Source: Nymphaea colorata
Lineage: Eukaryota; Streptophyta; Magnoliopsida; Nymphaeales; Nymphaeaceae
DNA: 64,000 bases
Assembly: GCF_008831285.2 (NCBI RefSeq)
Contig: NC_045144.1
Location: forward strand, 9,711,886-9,775,885
Reading direction: 5' to 3'
The notes under the pieces are model-generated. The model was not told the origin of the DNA and searched no databases. It was given only the letters and a program-made list of their open reading frames with translations. This document shows positions 30,701 through 44,387 of this stretch, one piece after another; the stretch's first letter is position 1; every line of letters starts with the position of its first letter. The position numbers were made by a program, and so were the translations under genes.

Positions 30701-32785
30701 TGGTATCAGAGACAATGATCTCCATCCTTCTCCAATGACGGTTGACGTGATTTTCCGGCGACCTTTTCTCCTATTCTATCTCTCCTATCTCTTTCTATTT
30801 CTTTTCTTTTCTTTCTCTACCCTTCCTTTCTCTCTTCTCTCTGCTGATCAAGAAATAGTGGAGCAGCGTGGAAGGGAAACCTAATCACACGTAAGAGGTA
30901 TGTGTGATTAGGTCCCCAACATGGATGTAGTGCAGGGTAAGCAACTACGTGGAAGTTGCGCGTGGGAGTTGCTGTGGAACATTTTTTTTTTCTCTGATCT
31001 GGCACGTGGAAGACTGCGAAGGGTTGTATCAGAAGCTTCTTAGTTGCTGTTGTTGAAGAAGAAGTTCAGGCCATGTCACGTTGGTTGTTGCTGTGTGGGA
31101 GACACAAGATCAGTTCTGAAATGTGGATCATATCAGATCTGATAAAAAAAATATCAACATCTGGATGTAGATACATTGAAGCCGTGGACATCAACAAAAA
31201 TTTATAGGAGTCTGCATTGGTTAATGTCTTAAGAATGTTTCTCTCTCAAGACTGCCGGCTGTAACATGAACATTTGGGGACCTACGCAATCTATTGGTAC
31301 TTCCTTTCTACTCTCTCACGTCTGATTTTCTAGGGCAGACTTCTGCAAGCAAGTCTGCTCACATCTTGGGCAGATTCGTTTGCTAATCCTAGGGTTTCTG
31401 AAAACCCTAGGTCGATGCATTCTTGAAGTCGTGTGGAGGAAACCAATGTCGTGCAGGCAAGTCTGATTTTTTTTTTTTGTTGTGGAAGTCGTGGAATGAC
31501 GCACAACACTGTTTTCTTATGGCGTTGAAGTCTAAAGTCACGTTGGAAGTTCTGAAGCTGTCTGAAAATAAGTTTTTTTTGTTGGCTGTTGTTAAGTCTG
31601 TGCACAACTTATGATATTACTGTTCATGTCTGACTTTGAAAAAGTATACATATACTTAGAAGATGTTGGCATAATCATTGTTGTGACATTAGTGGCATGT
31701 GGCAGTGGTGCTGCGTGTGATATTGTTGATTTCCACTTTGCTGATCAGCACTTGACGTGTGGCAGTGGTGCTGCGACTGCGAGTGATATTGTTGAGTTCT
31801 GTGTTGTTGATAGCCTCTTACTGATTGATTAATTATAAGTTGGACGTTCTTTTGTGTGTTCAAACTGCTGCAAAATTGTTTTGGTGCTCCCTGCTGTGTT
31901 CATTATGGCTGAGACTGACAAACCAAATGGTGGCAATGATTATAAAGGAATTGGGAATCCCTCCTCCTTTTGATCTACAGTCACAATTAGCATTGACAGA
32001 TCTGAGTATGAGCAGTTTTTGGCACACAAAGCCTCACAGGCTTCAACTTCCACTGGCTTGATTGATCGAGCTCTCTCTACGGGTACATCCACGGCTGATT
32101 TAGGTATCTCTTGGATTATCGACTCAGGAGCATCGAGACATTTCTGCAGTAGACCTGGTTTGTTCACTACGTTGCATAGATTCTCTCAGCCACGTCATGT
32201 CAAAACTGCAGATGGTAGAATGTCACATATATTGGGTTATGGAGATGTGAAGCTTTCACAGTCGATGACCATTCCACATGTCTTATATGCCCTTGAGTTT
32301 CCATCCCATTTGCTCTCTGTTAAACAGTTGACTACGGATTTACACTGTCGCATTATTTTTGATGTTGGTGCATGCTCATTTCAGGACTAACAAAGGAAGA
32401 CTATTGGTGGTGGCTATGAAAAAGGGGCGTCTACATCCTGTCGGCCCCTATGTTTCTTGCTGCTACCTCTTCTACATCAGATTCTACACCCTTTCAGTGG
32501 CATCTCAGGCTCGGTCATCCTTCAGGGTCCAAGCTCTGTTCCATCCTACCTCACCTTTCAGTCCCAGAGTCATTTCAGTGTGAGGCTTGTCAACTTGGCA
32601 AGCATACTCGTAGTAGTTTTCCTTCGAGTCTTAGTCCATCAAGTCAAGGGTTGTTTGATCTTCTTCATGTTGATGTGTGGCGTCCTAGCAGGGTTGCTAG
32701 CCGATCTAAGTTTAGGTATTTTTTGGTTGTTGATGATTACTCTTGAGTTAGTTGGGTATTTCTTTTGAAAGAAAGGTCTGAAGAT
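30701..32785 (+). pseudogene. Copia F relic: leader, gag start, protease, partial integrase
   Basis: After the primer site comes a leader of about 1.2 kb, including a local duplication at 31692-31815. The gag ATG is at 31905 (MAETDKPNGGNDYKGIGN), with a stop after about 23 codons. Most of gag is deleted, and sequence resumes shortly before protease (SWIIDSGASRHFCSR near 32110). Pre-integrase follows (FQWHLRLGHPSGSKL near 32495, CEACQLGKH near 32580), then integrase to DDYS-stop near 32745 and VSWVFLLKERSED. It ends abruptly near 32785 against an antisense fragment. It is closest to family D within this window. Confidence 0.8.
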
Positions 32786-33349
32786 AGCTTAATGAAAGAG
32801 CTTAGGATTGCCAGTCATGTGATGGGTGGCACCACTGTCAACAATCCATTCTCCCATACAAGAATTACCTTTTTCAACAGAAATGGCCAGAGCATCATTA
32901 ACCTTCACATCATCTGACACTTCGGCCTGACCAACATTGATCTGACTTAGATAAGCATGGAGCTCACGAATCTGTTCAGCTGAGATAGAGGTTTTCCCTC
33001 CACTAGAGGTGGTAGCATCAGAAACATATTTCTTCCCACTAAAAGGTCTCCCTCAACTATTCTTCTTTTCAGGATGGAGATCCCAACAAAAATCCACTGT
33101 ATGACCAGTCTTCTTGCAGTGAGTGCACTTGTGAGGAGGTCGGGCAGCTCCTACAGGATCACAGCTAACAAGGGCAGACCTCTCATTATACGAAATGTGA
33201 TCTCCCTTTTTTCCAGTAATAACAAGGCGTCGTTCCTCTTCAGCCTCTAGACGAGAGTAAGCATCTTCAATACAAGGAGACGTAGGAACTTCACGGCGGA
33301 CAGCAGCGTCGAGCGACAGGGGATCCACGCCCAAACTGTGACAAGTCAT
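32786..33349 (-). pseudogene. Copia gag-protease fragment
   Basis: The minus strand encodes the end of gag (EDAYSRLEAEEERRLVITG), a zinc knuckle CTHCKKTGHTVDFC (near 33100) followed by WDLHPEK, a spacer with one stop near 33053, and the protease start WIVDSGATHHMTGNPKLF (near 32840). It is related to but distinct from family A. Both ends are truncated: the left joins relic F head to head, and the right runs into purine-rich DNA and then a GTACC-rich block. Confidence 0.8.
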
Positions 33350-33479
33350 CTACGGGACGAGAAGGCAAGGGACGAGAGCGGTGAGGGGGGTGAGGCAAGA
33401 GGGCAAAGGCATCGTGCGAGAGAGAGGGAAAAAAATGGTTTTTTAAAACGTGCAATGGACGATTTTGGACTCGGTCAAC

Positions 33480-33790
33480 TTTGACCGAGTCTGAAAATGG
33501 TCGGATTCAATCTCGGGTACTTCGACCGTACCCGACACGGTCAACGCCGCACCCAGGCTGTACCCGACGTCGTACCCGTACTCGTACCGGTGTCGTACCG
33601 GTATGGTACTGGTACTGCTCCTTTGGAGCAGTACCTGTGTTACATAGCCTGCACCCAAGTTTTTGAAAAATGATTCGTACCCGTACCGCATCGGTACCTG
33701 TACTGGCACCCGTACCCATACCTATGTGACATAGGTCTGCACCCATACCAGCATCGACACCTGCACCGGTACCCATGTGACATAGCACAT
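33480..33790. repeat. GTACC/GGTAC-rich repeat block
   Basis: It is built from irregular copies of words such as CGTACCGGTATGGTAC and CCCGTACC, with recurring TGTGACATAG or TGTTACATAG at about 33629, 33724 and 33778. No target duplication could be fixed. It may be a low-copy satellite or a MITE with subterminal repeats. Confidence 0.55.
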
Positions 33791-34550
33791 GCCTTATTCA
33801 TGAAGGACACATCTTATCAGTATGGATCTTTGAGGAGGTCCATGGAGAGAGAATCAAGTGTAGGCCTTGCTTTGATCCACAACTACAAGAATCGTTTTCA
33901 TTTCTTAATGATGGGATTATTCTCGTGTAACTTTTGACAAAGCTGTTTTGCCTGGACAAAATGTGGAAGAAATCTTGGTAATTTTTAAAATGAAAAGGTC
34001 CTAAAATTTAGGTAAAAAAATAATAAACTATTATGATGACAAAAAATAACTAAATAAACTTAATGTTTTAGTTATCATAAAAATGACCGAAGATAAATTA
34101 GTTTAATTTTTGAGGTTTAATGCATGAAGATATTAACATAAAAGGGGAAAGCAAATAAAAAAAAGAGATGAAGTAAGCACACTAAATTATTTTTTATGTT
34201 TTTCTTCAAAGTAAGCATGTGCTTTTATGTTTTTCTTTTTTATCTTTCTTAACATTATTAGAATGCGATATCTATGAATATCCTTTGATTAATTCTTTCA
34301 TGAAAGAGGAACCTCACCATCTATCACTTTATTGGTAAGGTAGAGGATATAAAGAACAAATGTGCTACTCCTCGTGTGTGGAAAGACTTGAGAGTTGTAC
34401 TGTGTACTATACTCATAGTCTCGAAAGGAGAATTTTCTTTTTATGTTTTATATTCGTACTAGATATACATGGATGTACTTGCTTAAATCTAAATCCAAAG
34501 TTTTTAGTTGCTTCAAGATTTTCCATAAATTAATCCAAACCAAGCCAAGC
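33791..34550. other. AT-rich intronic DNA, nothing recognised
   Basis: No exon, LTR or transposon protein could be recognised in either strand. Confidence 0.5.
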
Positions 34551-34559
34551 CTATCATGA

Positions 34560-34795
34560 TTCGATTCAGGAGGCGAATATCTGTCTAATGAATTTAAAAA
34601 ATATTTATATCATCATGGTATCATACATCAAAGATCATGTCCAAAAATACCTCAGCAAAATGGTCCAACTGAAGAAAAACATAGCATATTATTAAAACGA
34701 CTAAAACCCTTTGTATTTCAATGAATGTTCTAAAACTTTTTTGGGCTGAGGGTGCCCCTACCACCATCGATTTGATAAATAGAATAAACTGTTGT
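34560..34795 (+). pseudogene. Short copia integrase relic
   Basis: The + strand frame reads DSGGEYLSNEFKKYLYHHG and then CPKIPQQNGPTEEKHSI, the second-Asp to Glu part of a copia integrase. Further on, MNVLKLFWAEGA matches the following helix. A stop near 34722 and no flanking structure mark it as an old scrap. It ends about 50 bp before a host exon. Confidence 0.7.
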
Positions 34796-34847
34796 GATTA
34801 TGTCTGTTTAGCTAAACAGTTTCTCAATTTTGAAACTGATTTCTCAG

Positions 34848-35150
34848 GTTGACATGGTTCATGATCTGGGTGCATCACCACATTCCTCTATATCTGGTTG
34901 CCCAAGACTCAACACCAGCTGGATCTCGAAACTTGCGTCATCAGTTCTTGCAAGTAATGGCCTTGGCAAGTGTGATGATGATTATGAAAACAAACATGAT
35001 TTAGGAAACTATGTTGATCAGCATGCCGAAGACAAAGTTGATGTTTTAAATGCGCCAAGTTTTAGTAATGAACACAATGGAGGTGAAGGTGCTGCTAGCA
35101 ATGAAGCTGAGAAAGCTGCTTCAATCCCTGCAGATTCACTGAGGTTTGAG
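34848..35150 (+). CDS. ZRANB3: ZRANB3-like SNF2/HNH protein, linker exon
   Basis: This 303-bp, 101-codon, phase-0 exon is preceded by GATTTCTCAG and followed by GTAGAG. It begins VDMVHDLGASPHSS and ends ADSLRFE. Most of it is a polar, acidic, poorly conserved linker (many Asp, Glu, Asn, Ser). The last residues are the start of the conserved region that continues, in frame, as VSQNTGRIHLY in the next exon 14.9 kb away. Direct joining to the upstream exon gives EEIE-VDMV without frame change. The linker lies between the SNF2 motor and the substrate-recognition part. Assignment of its 5' portion rests on the open frame and splice sites, not on sequence conservation. Confidence 0.8.
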
Positions 35151-37420
35151 GTAGAGTTTCACGCCTGAGTATCTTTTCATTTGTCTATGCCATTTTTCCA
35201 TAATATTGATTTCCGTTACTATTAATCTATTATTATTATTATTGTTGTTGTTTAAGGTTCATGAGGTTTGCTTCTTCTATGGAAGTTAGAATCCCAATAA
35301 AATTACTGGTCTTGAACATTATTCATAGCCACAAATATTGTTCTCGGGTTTTTATCAGCGAGGTTTCTTCTTGGGTATTTTTTAGGCGAAATTGTTTTTT
35401 TTTTGGGGAAAAACTTAGGAAGAGCTCGGAGTTTTTTTAAAAAATAAAAAATGAAAAATGAAAATGTTAAGTAAAAATACAAGAAATGAAGAACTAAAAA
35501 GAAGATATAAAAAAACATCTTGTTAAAATAATAAAAATGATAAATTAATAAGGATTGTATTGCATCTTGGTGGTCCTGTTAAGTATCTTAAACATGAGGA
35601 AATAAAATAATGAAACAAAATTTGAAAAAATAATAACAGAAAATGAAATAAAAATTAATGAAAAAATCTCAAAAAGTTGCAACAAAATCAAATCGCAATA
35701 AATTGATTTTTAACGTTTTTCAAAATATCTCGATATTTTCCTGTTTTTATTGTTGTCTTCATTGTTTTCATTAATATCGCAATATTTTCAAAAATATTGT
35801 GATATTTGTGCTATGACATTGTCTTCAAACAACCTTCCCTCTGACATTGTTATGCCTTCAATTGGAACTGACATTTAATGGTTGAAGGATGTTTGTTTGG
35901 TGAATTAAGCTTGTTTTGGTTTTACATTGAAGATTTTATATTTTATGATAATTACTCAGAAACTTGTATCATTTGGAGGGGATTGATGTGTTGGACTAGA
36001 TCTACTAATACATGAGACTTACGTTCAGATTGGATCTGTTATGGACAAAAATATTGTGATATTTGTGCTATGACATTGTCTTCAAACAACCTTCCCTCTG
36101 ACATTGTTATGCCTTCAATTGGAACTGACATTTAATGGTTGAAGGATGTTTGTTTGGTGAATTAAGCTTGTTTTGGTTTTACATTGAAGATTTTATATTT
36201 TATGATAATTACTCAGAAATTTGTATCATTTGGAGGGGATTGATGTGTTGGACTAGATCTACTAATACATGAGACTTACGTTCAGATTGGATCTGTTATG
36301 GACAAAAAATTATGAAACCATGGCATTGAATCTGATCAGTTTAACCCTAATATGGTGGTTTTGTTTCTACTTGTGTGGTTTAAATTAATAGCTATTTGTG
36401 TATATTTTTCCATATGGAAACCTTTGTTAAGAGTCATTTCATTAAGGTGTCTATTGTACAGTGTGCATTGTGACAGATGCTGTGCTGTTTGATTTATGTA
36501 AATGGGGACTAATTATCTTTAAAGCTAAAGTCTGGGATGTGAACATGGGGTTTGTCGATGTTGATCAAAGTCAAACGGTTTGTTGATCTTCATATCAGTC
36601 ACCTATATCATTCTTGTAACCACTGGCTGAGGGGCACTAATTCGAGAACACTCTTATCTTTAGGGGAACTACTATATGTAAATGAGCAAAAAAATTGGAT
36701 GCATTGATATGAAAATAGAGAACTTTTATGAGGTTGCTGTGGCCAACTGCCAATAGCTGCCTTATGTGGCTCTGCCACTGCTTGTAAATTTGTGAAATTT
36801 CAACTGAGTCAAACAGTAGTAGTCATGTTAAAGCACTGTAGTCATAATCTTGTTTAATTCCAAAAATATCCTCCATAACGTATAGATAACTTGCCTACGT
36901 AATTAGCACACGACACGATCTGTTTTAGCAGTTAATGTTAATGAAAAATACCCACTAATAGAAAATGTTACTTTATACAAATGTCAGGGAGCCACGACTC
37001 TCAAATCTTAATCTCAAACAACTAAAAAGCTATACAAGTAAGTACAAACAAAAGTACTAGGGGAAAAGTACATGACATTGTCACATTTCTTCCCAGCAAT
37101 TCCCCATCCTTTCAGCCGCTCAATCAACAAGCATCATTCATTACATAGTGAGAACCTAGTGAAGGCTGATATAGGCATTGCATTAGCACATCTGCTGAGT
37201 ACAATGAAAATCATAACAAGATTTCCGATATATTATTTGAATATAGAGTTTATGTATTGTATTGTTAAACTAATAATGCATGAGTATCATCACTTCAACA
37301 CCGGTGAGAAGTAGTTCAAAAGGTTGACTAAGTTTGGCTTGCCGATTTCTTTGGCATTCCAGCGAAGCAGACTCAATCTGAGTCGCAAAAACCAATCATA
37401 TCAGTGACAATAAAGAAAGT
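35151..37420. other. Intronic DNA with a recent 256-bp tandem duplication
   Basis: AT-rich intron sequence. No transposon protein or exon was recognised outside the duplication at 35791-36302. The right end carries the AGATA target duplication of L3 copy 4. Confidence 0.55.
35791..36302. repeat. 256-bp tandem duplication, nearly identical copies
   Basis: AAAATATTGTGATATTTGTG starts at 35791 and again at 36047. The two 256-bp units appear identical by eye except for one C/T difference (CAGAAACTTG against CAGAAATTTG), so the event is recent. Confidence 0.9.
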
Positions 37421-37652
37421 AGATATGTCACACCCCAACCCTTTGAACTCAAATAACCTTTTTTGTTTTAAAAAAAACACATAAAAACATTGAGGTGCGA
37501 CGACACAACGATTCAAAAGAAAATGAGCTATGCAATTCAAAACAAAGGGCCAACTTTCATTTATATAACAACTTTCAGTTCATATAGAAATCACATCATA
37601 CTTCTCAATAATACATAAGACAAAAATGCCCCCAAATCACAACATTGATGTC

Positions 37653-37939
37653 TGTAGAAACACGCAGCGGAAGAAGAGAAAGGAAAACAAACACAGGATT
37701 TACGTGGAAAACCTCGAAACGAGGTGAAAAACCACGGGGAAGCTCTAACCTAGGGGCAAAACCGCAACCCTAGGAGAGAGAAATCTTAATTCACTTAATC
37801 AACAATTACAATAAGTGATTAGAATAAAAGAGGGAGAAAGAGAGACCCGCCTAGGGAACCGAGCCTGTCCTCGGTTCCCATGCCCATGGGTACCAGGTCC
37901 ATATCCGGACCCGGTTCCCTATTACACGGTATTTTATCA
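37653..37939 (-). repeat. 3' LTR of copia A2
   Basis: On the + strand it runs TGTAGAAACACGC...GTATTTTATCA. The last bases differ from the 5' LTR (TTATCA against CTAACA), and the GGGTC/GACCC palindrome is decayed. Confidence 0.88.
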
Positions 37940-40900
37940 CTCCCCCTTAAGCTTGGCATACATGTCAAACATGCCAAGCTTGCTAACATTCTTTTCAAAT
38001 TGAGATGTACATAAGGCTTTAGTTAGAACATCTGCAATTTGATCTTCAGACTTCATATAAGGAAGGATCATCTCCTTTGAATCTATGCGCTCCCGTATGA
38101 AGTGGCGATCTATCTCCACATGTTTGGTTCTGTCATGCAGGACGAGATTATTTGCCAGGTTAATCGCAGACTTATTGTCACAATACATTTTCGTCTTCTA
38201 TTCAATTTCAATATCTGCTAGCAGAATCTTTAGCCATAACATCTCTGTAACCCCCATAGCAACAGCCCTGTATTCAGCCTCAGCACTGGATCTAGAACAG
38301 ACCTCCTGCCTTTTACTCCTCCATACCACGAGGTTTCCCCCTAGAAAGATGCAGTACCCTGTGGTAGACCTTCTGGTATCCGTGCAACCAGCCCAATCGG
38401 CGTCAGAGTATCCTTCAATATTAAGTTTGTCCTGCCGTGTATACAGTAACCCTTTACCTGGGTTATTCTTCAGGTACCCCAACTCTCTTTCTGCACTCTT
38501 CCAGTAACAATCAGTAGGAGCATGCATAAACTGACTCAACACATTTACAGCATAAGTAATATCAGGGCGAGTAAGAGTATGATAAATAAGCTTACCAACC
38601 AGCCTCTGATACCGCCCTTTTCCTTCCTCATCCAGGATGTTACCAGTTTTGATACTTATTTTTGTACCTGACTCCATTGGAGTTAGAAAGGGCCTGCATC
38701 CCAGTTTACCTGTCTCTTTCAGGAGGTCCAGAGTGTACTTCCTTTGGCTCATAACAGGCTCTGTCTCTGATCGTGCAATCTCTATTCTCAGAAAGTACCT
38801 TAATTTTCCTAGATCTTTAAGGTCAAATTCAGCAGCTAACCTCTCCTTCATCTTCCTTTTCTCTTCTTCATCATCACCTGTGACAATCATATCATCAACA
38901 TACACAAGAAGAATGCTCACCAGACCACTTCTCTGCTTAATGAACAGGGTATGATCACCATTTCCTTGTTTGTACCCATTTGTCTTCATTACCACCCTAA
39001 GTCTTTCAAACCATGCTCAAGGGGACTGCTTCAAGCCGTACAGGGCCTTCTTGAGATGACAGCATTTTCCACTTTGAGCATATCCGAGAGGCATGCTCAT
39101 ATAGACCTCCTCCTCTAGATGGCCGTTCAAGAAGGCGTTCTTGACATCAAGCTGGTCCATGCCCCACTTCTTTTGCACTGCAAGTGCCAAAATGACCCTC
39201 ACAGTCTTCAGTTTTGCAACAGGAGCAAAGGTTTCAAGATAGTCAATTCCGTATTTTTGGCTGAACCCCTTTGCAACCAGACGAGCTTTATACCGTTCCA
39301 CAGTGCCATTTGGTTTATACTTCACACTAAACACCCACTTAGAACCAACTAAGTGAGTTCCCTTGAGAATATCGACCACTTCCCAAGTGTTGTTCTTTGC
39401 CAAGGCATCCATCTCCTCTGTCATAGCCTGTATCCATTTAGGATCCTCTCTAGCATCTTCCACACACCTGAGAATCACAGACATAGACAGAGTGGTAATA
39501 AAGCATTTGTATTCTTTACTGAGTTTTGAATATGAGACAAATCTTTGAATAGGGTGAGAACTGAGAAGTACATGACCTGGTCCCCTTGCGCAGGGCTATG
39601 AGAAGCTCTTCATTCATTGGACTTGGTTCATTCGGGGAACTCACAGGATTGAGATTGGTTACATCAATAGTGTCAACCACATCTTTCTCCTTTCTAGTAT
39701 AAACCTGCCCAAACAAATGATCACGGGATGTAGGGATGTAGGCTGATCATCCACAGGGCCCCTTCCACATGACTGTCTTTATCATCTCTGACTGTATCTT
39801 CCACACTGTGACTAAGTCTGTAGTTCAAGAATTCCGTAAACTGAATAAGCTGATTTGGAGAATACTCTTCCACACTGTCCTATACACTCCCCTTGAAGAG
39901 GATTCTTAGGAAAATACGCCTCATGTTCATAAAAGGTAACATCCCGAGAGACATAGATTTTGGAGGTAGTAGGGTCAATACATTTATATCCCTTCTGAGT
40001 GGAGGAATACCCCAAGAAGACAGCTTTGACAGACCGAGGGTCAAGTTTCTTGATGGTGGGACTATGGTTATGAACAAAGCAAACACACCCGAACACCCGA
40101 GGAGTAAGAGGCCAGGGGTTATGAGTGGGACTGAGCACAGAGTAAGGAGTACGGCCATTCAACACCCGAGTGGGCATACGGTTGATGAGGTGGGCACTAG
40201 TGAGGAGAGCATCGCCCAGTAGCGCTTAGCAACGTGCCTATGGAACATAATAGCTCGGGTGACATCTAATAAATGGCGATTTTTACGTTCGGCCACGCCA
40301 TTTTGAGGAGGAGTATAACTACAGGACGTCTCATGAACAATACCCTTGCCCCGCAGGAAGTCATCCAGGGATTGGGAGACATACTCCCTGGCATTATCAG
40401 TACGGAAAATCTGAACAGAGGTCTGAAATTGATTTTCGACAAAGGCAACAAAGTTTTTGACAACGACAAGAACCTCACTGCGTTCTTTCAACAAGTACAC
40501 GAACGTACAACGGGAGTAGTCATCAATTAGAGTCATAAAGTAATGGAAACCACGACAAGTGGGTACTCCCGAAGGACCCCAAACATCAGAGTGAACCAAA
40601 GCAAAAGGACGAGTGGTTTTATTGATAGAAATAGGGTACGAAGCCCTAACATGCTTAGGAAACTGACACACTTCACATGTGAAGGAGTCCATGGAAACAA
40701 AAGTAAACAACCTAGGAAACAACTTCTTAATCAACTGGAATGGGAGATGTCCAAGGCGCTCGTGCCATCTCATAATGCTAGACCTGTCCTCCACGCCCGT
40801 CAACTGTCTGCTAGAGGCTGAGATGAGAGCAGAGGCAACCTGTACGGGCAGTCTGTAGAGGCCATCAATAACCGAACCAATCCCAATCTTCTTCACCGTC

Positions 40901-43900
40901 ACCAAGTCCTGCCGGGTACAATGATCAGCAGAGAAAATTAGATTACAATTGAGTTCTTTGGTGATACTACTGACAGATAACAAATTCACAGGAATATTGG
41001 GAACATGAAGAGCATTATGCAGAAGATATTTATTTAATAAGGACAAACTCCCTTTTCCAGCCACAGAGATCGAGGACCCATCAGCCATAGATACGCGTTG
41101 CTGCCCTGAAGACAATTTGTACTCTTGAAACATCTTAGGGTTCCCTGTCATATGATGAGTAGCTCCACTGTCAACTACCCAATCACCAAGGGATTACCTT
41201 GATCACTTGTGGCAACAAGAGCTTGGGCTAACTGAGCTCCCTCAGACGTGGAGGCTTCCTCCTTAGTAGTAGATAACCGGCTGATGTAAACTTGTAATTC
41301 TTTGATTTGGTAAGAAGAAAGCTTCGGTTTTTCAAAACTGGGAGAGCTAGTATCAGGCACAGGAGGACCCCGCCTACCAGAGGGAGGACGACCACGGGTG
41401 AGCCTCTTCTCAGGATGAAGATCCCAACAAAAATCAACTGAGTGTCCCAACTTGTTACAGTGACTGCAACGCCGAATAGGACGTTGCCCAGTCCCTGGAG
41501 CACGGCTAACAAAAGCAGAGGGAGAACTACCATTGTCACACCCCGACCTTTTGACACACAACCATTTTTTTTTTTTTTTTTTTTTTAAACTCCAACATTG
41601 AGGTGTGACTACACATCAGTTCAAAAAGAAATGAGCCAAGCAATTCAAAACAATGGGGCAAGCTTTCTATTTTATATAGCCTTTCAGTTCAACTGTACAT
41701 TTGACCAAAAATGCCCCAAAATCACAACATCGATGCCTAATAAAAAACAAGGCATCGGTAAAACCAAAACCCGACGCGCCGGCACTACAATAACCAAACC
41801 CAAAACCTCCCCAGTAGGACGTGAGTGTAGCCATCTGCTCAGCCTGCTGCCCCGGGTCCACCAAAACCTGAAAAGAGAAACAACTGAAGGCTTAGCCTTC
41901 GCAGTATGGCAACAAGCCAGGAAAAGTCCAAACCCTCTTAGGTAGGGCTCAATTAAACAATCACACATCAGAACAATCTATCATTATGTCGTGTCAGGAC
42001 ACGACATGCAGAGGCCACTCAATGGCTACAATAACATAATTTCAATCACATGCAAGGCATCCTCAAACATGTCACTTGCATTCATAAGCACGACAGTCAC
42101 ATGCACATCAAACCTGTACATTTCCATCACATACATTTCAGTTTCAATACTATAAGTGAATTTACAGTTCCTGTGGGTGCAAACACAGGCACGTGCACAC
42201 CGCGGGCGGCCTACAGCCGAGAGACAACCCCCGTGGTGGCCCAGAACAGTATGGATCCATCTATCCGCTGCAGCGGTAGAGCACTCATCCATGGATGTGT
42301 GAATTCCAAGGAGAGATACTCAGCCTTCCCTAGGACACCCAGGTTGGGAAGGCGGGAGCCTACGCTCCAAGCACATCACACAATAGAACCCTGGGGCCTT
42401 GCACCGCCTGCGCTCCGAACAGGCGAGACCAGTGGCGAAAGCGGGACAACTCCCATACACATAGTCACATCCCACTGGCCTCTCATCTCTTATTCTTTCA
42501 TTCTTATACTTATACTTGCACAAACACAATTAACTGGCTAGCTCATGAGGTTGGTTCACTTCACGAGTGAACCCACACCTCCAATTGCCTCCACACGAGG
42601 GTTACACATAACCACAACAGTTTTGGCTAGCCGTCATAACAATATGAGTACAACTACCCACAGTGCAATCATTTGCCTCATTGCCCGCGGCAATGGGTAT
42701 TCAATAAACATAACATTCACATGTCATCATAACAATCACATCTTTGAAAGCTTAGCCAAACCATAGAGAGTAGTCTCAATCTGTGGTGGGCTCGTAGCTG
42801 TCCTATGCAGTTATCATTCTAGGATGCTTTCTAATGCACAATTGGGGTCGAGGAGACACTCGACTCGATACCCCGCCTCATCTGTCCTAAACGGTTATCA
42901 ATTCTAGCATGCACATGCAAATGCGTAACATTTCCAAAACAATTACTATAAGCCTTTCAAAACAATTTATATCCTATATCAATTCATGTACATGCATACA
43001 CACATTCATTCACGGAACAATCAATCAATTCACATCACAAATCCTAGGATCCCATGATCCTAGGAACACACAATCATTCACTTGCCCAGGCAGGGATTTG
43101 CCTGGAATGTCGCCATACTTGTGGCACGTTCACAAGAATCTTCAAAATGCCTCGAGCTTCGAATCCGGTAGCTCAAGGTCAACGGGATGTACCCGGTGTA
43201 CCTGCAGACACAAACACAAGATAAGATTCCTACTACATACCTCAGCAATTCAAACAAAAACAAAACAAAATCATTGAGGCACGTGTCATCGCCTCAAGAG
43301 GGTGTCGACGGGTAGTGTCCACCCACAAGTTTTCCAATAGGTCACTTCCCAACTTCTAGCCGTGCCAACAGATGTCAAAACTCAAAGCCATCAATCCGTC
43401 TATCACTAACGCCTTTCTCAAACTTTCTTTTTCTTTAATCAAGGCGTCTACCCCAAAGAGACATCCAACTTATGTACGTTATCCCTATTTAACTCCAAGA
43501 TCCACCCGTTCACAAAAACGCGTGCTACAAGCTCACTAAAACGGTCTTAAATCTTCCCCACAACCTCACAAACTCTACCATGTTTCCCCTAATGCTTCGA
43601 AAATTAATCCATCATGCTTAAATGATCATTCAATATATGAATCTTCGCTTTCCAACATAATCGCAAGCTTTCCCCCAAAAACGAAATCACTAACATGTGT
43701 TCCAAATAATCAATTCTAAGCTCTAGCATGCTCAAACCATAACTATACATGCTTTAAAAGATAATATTCAATAATTTGAGCTTGATTAAGTCTAGCTCAC
43801 CCCAAATCAAAAGTCCAAACTGTTGCAACGTCTCCGACAGCCACCTCAAGCGTCCAATCGATCCCCAACCAACAAAAAAACGTGCCCTGCCTCCACCACC

Positions 43901-44356
43901 AACACCCCTAGTCGCTGCTATGAGGAAAATGAACACTTCCCCCAAGCTGAAAATCGATCAACAGTGATAAGATCAGTGAAAACGAGTGCTCAGTTGGGGA
44001 AAAAGGGAAAATCGGATAGAACATAGGGAGAGAGAGCTCACGAAGGGACCGTGTGGGTTGGGAGAGGCGCTGACAAAAAGGGGAGACACAGAGAGGAGGG
44101 GTTCGGACAAAAAAAAAAAGGGAAAAACGGCGGTGGGGGTGAGAGAAGAGAGAGAGCAGGTGGGGGAGTGAGAGTGAGTGAGAAGAGGGATCGTGTGAAG
44201 AAGAGGGCACGAGAGAAAAGAGGGAGACGGCCAGAGAGAGTCATTCGGTTGAGAGGGGAGACGACAGCCAGTGGGAGAGGGAGGAGGGAAAAGAAAACGG
44301 GAAGAAGAAGAGGAGAGAAGAGAGGAAGAGGCAGGGGACGACAGGGTTCACCTCAA

Positions 44357-44387
<31 letters not shown>

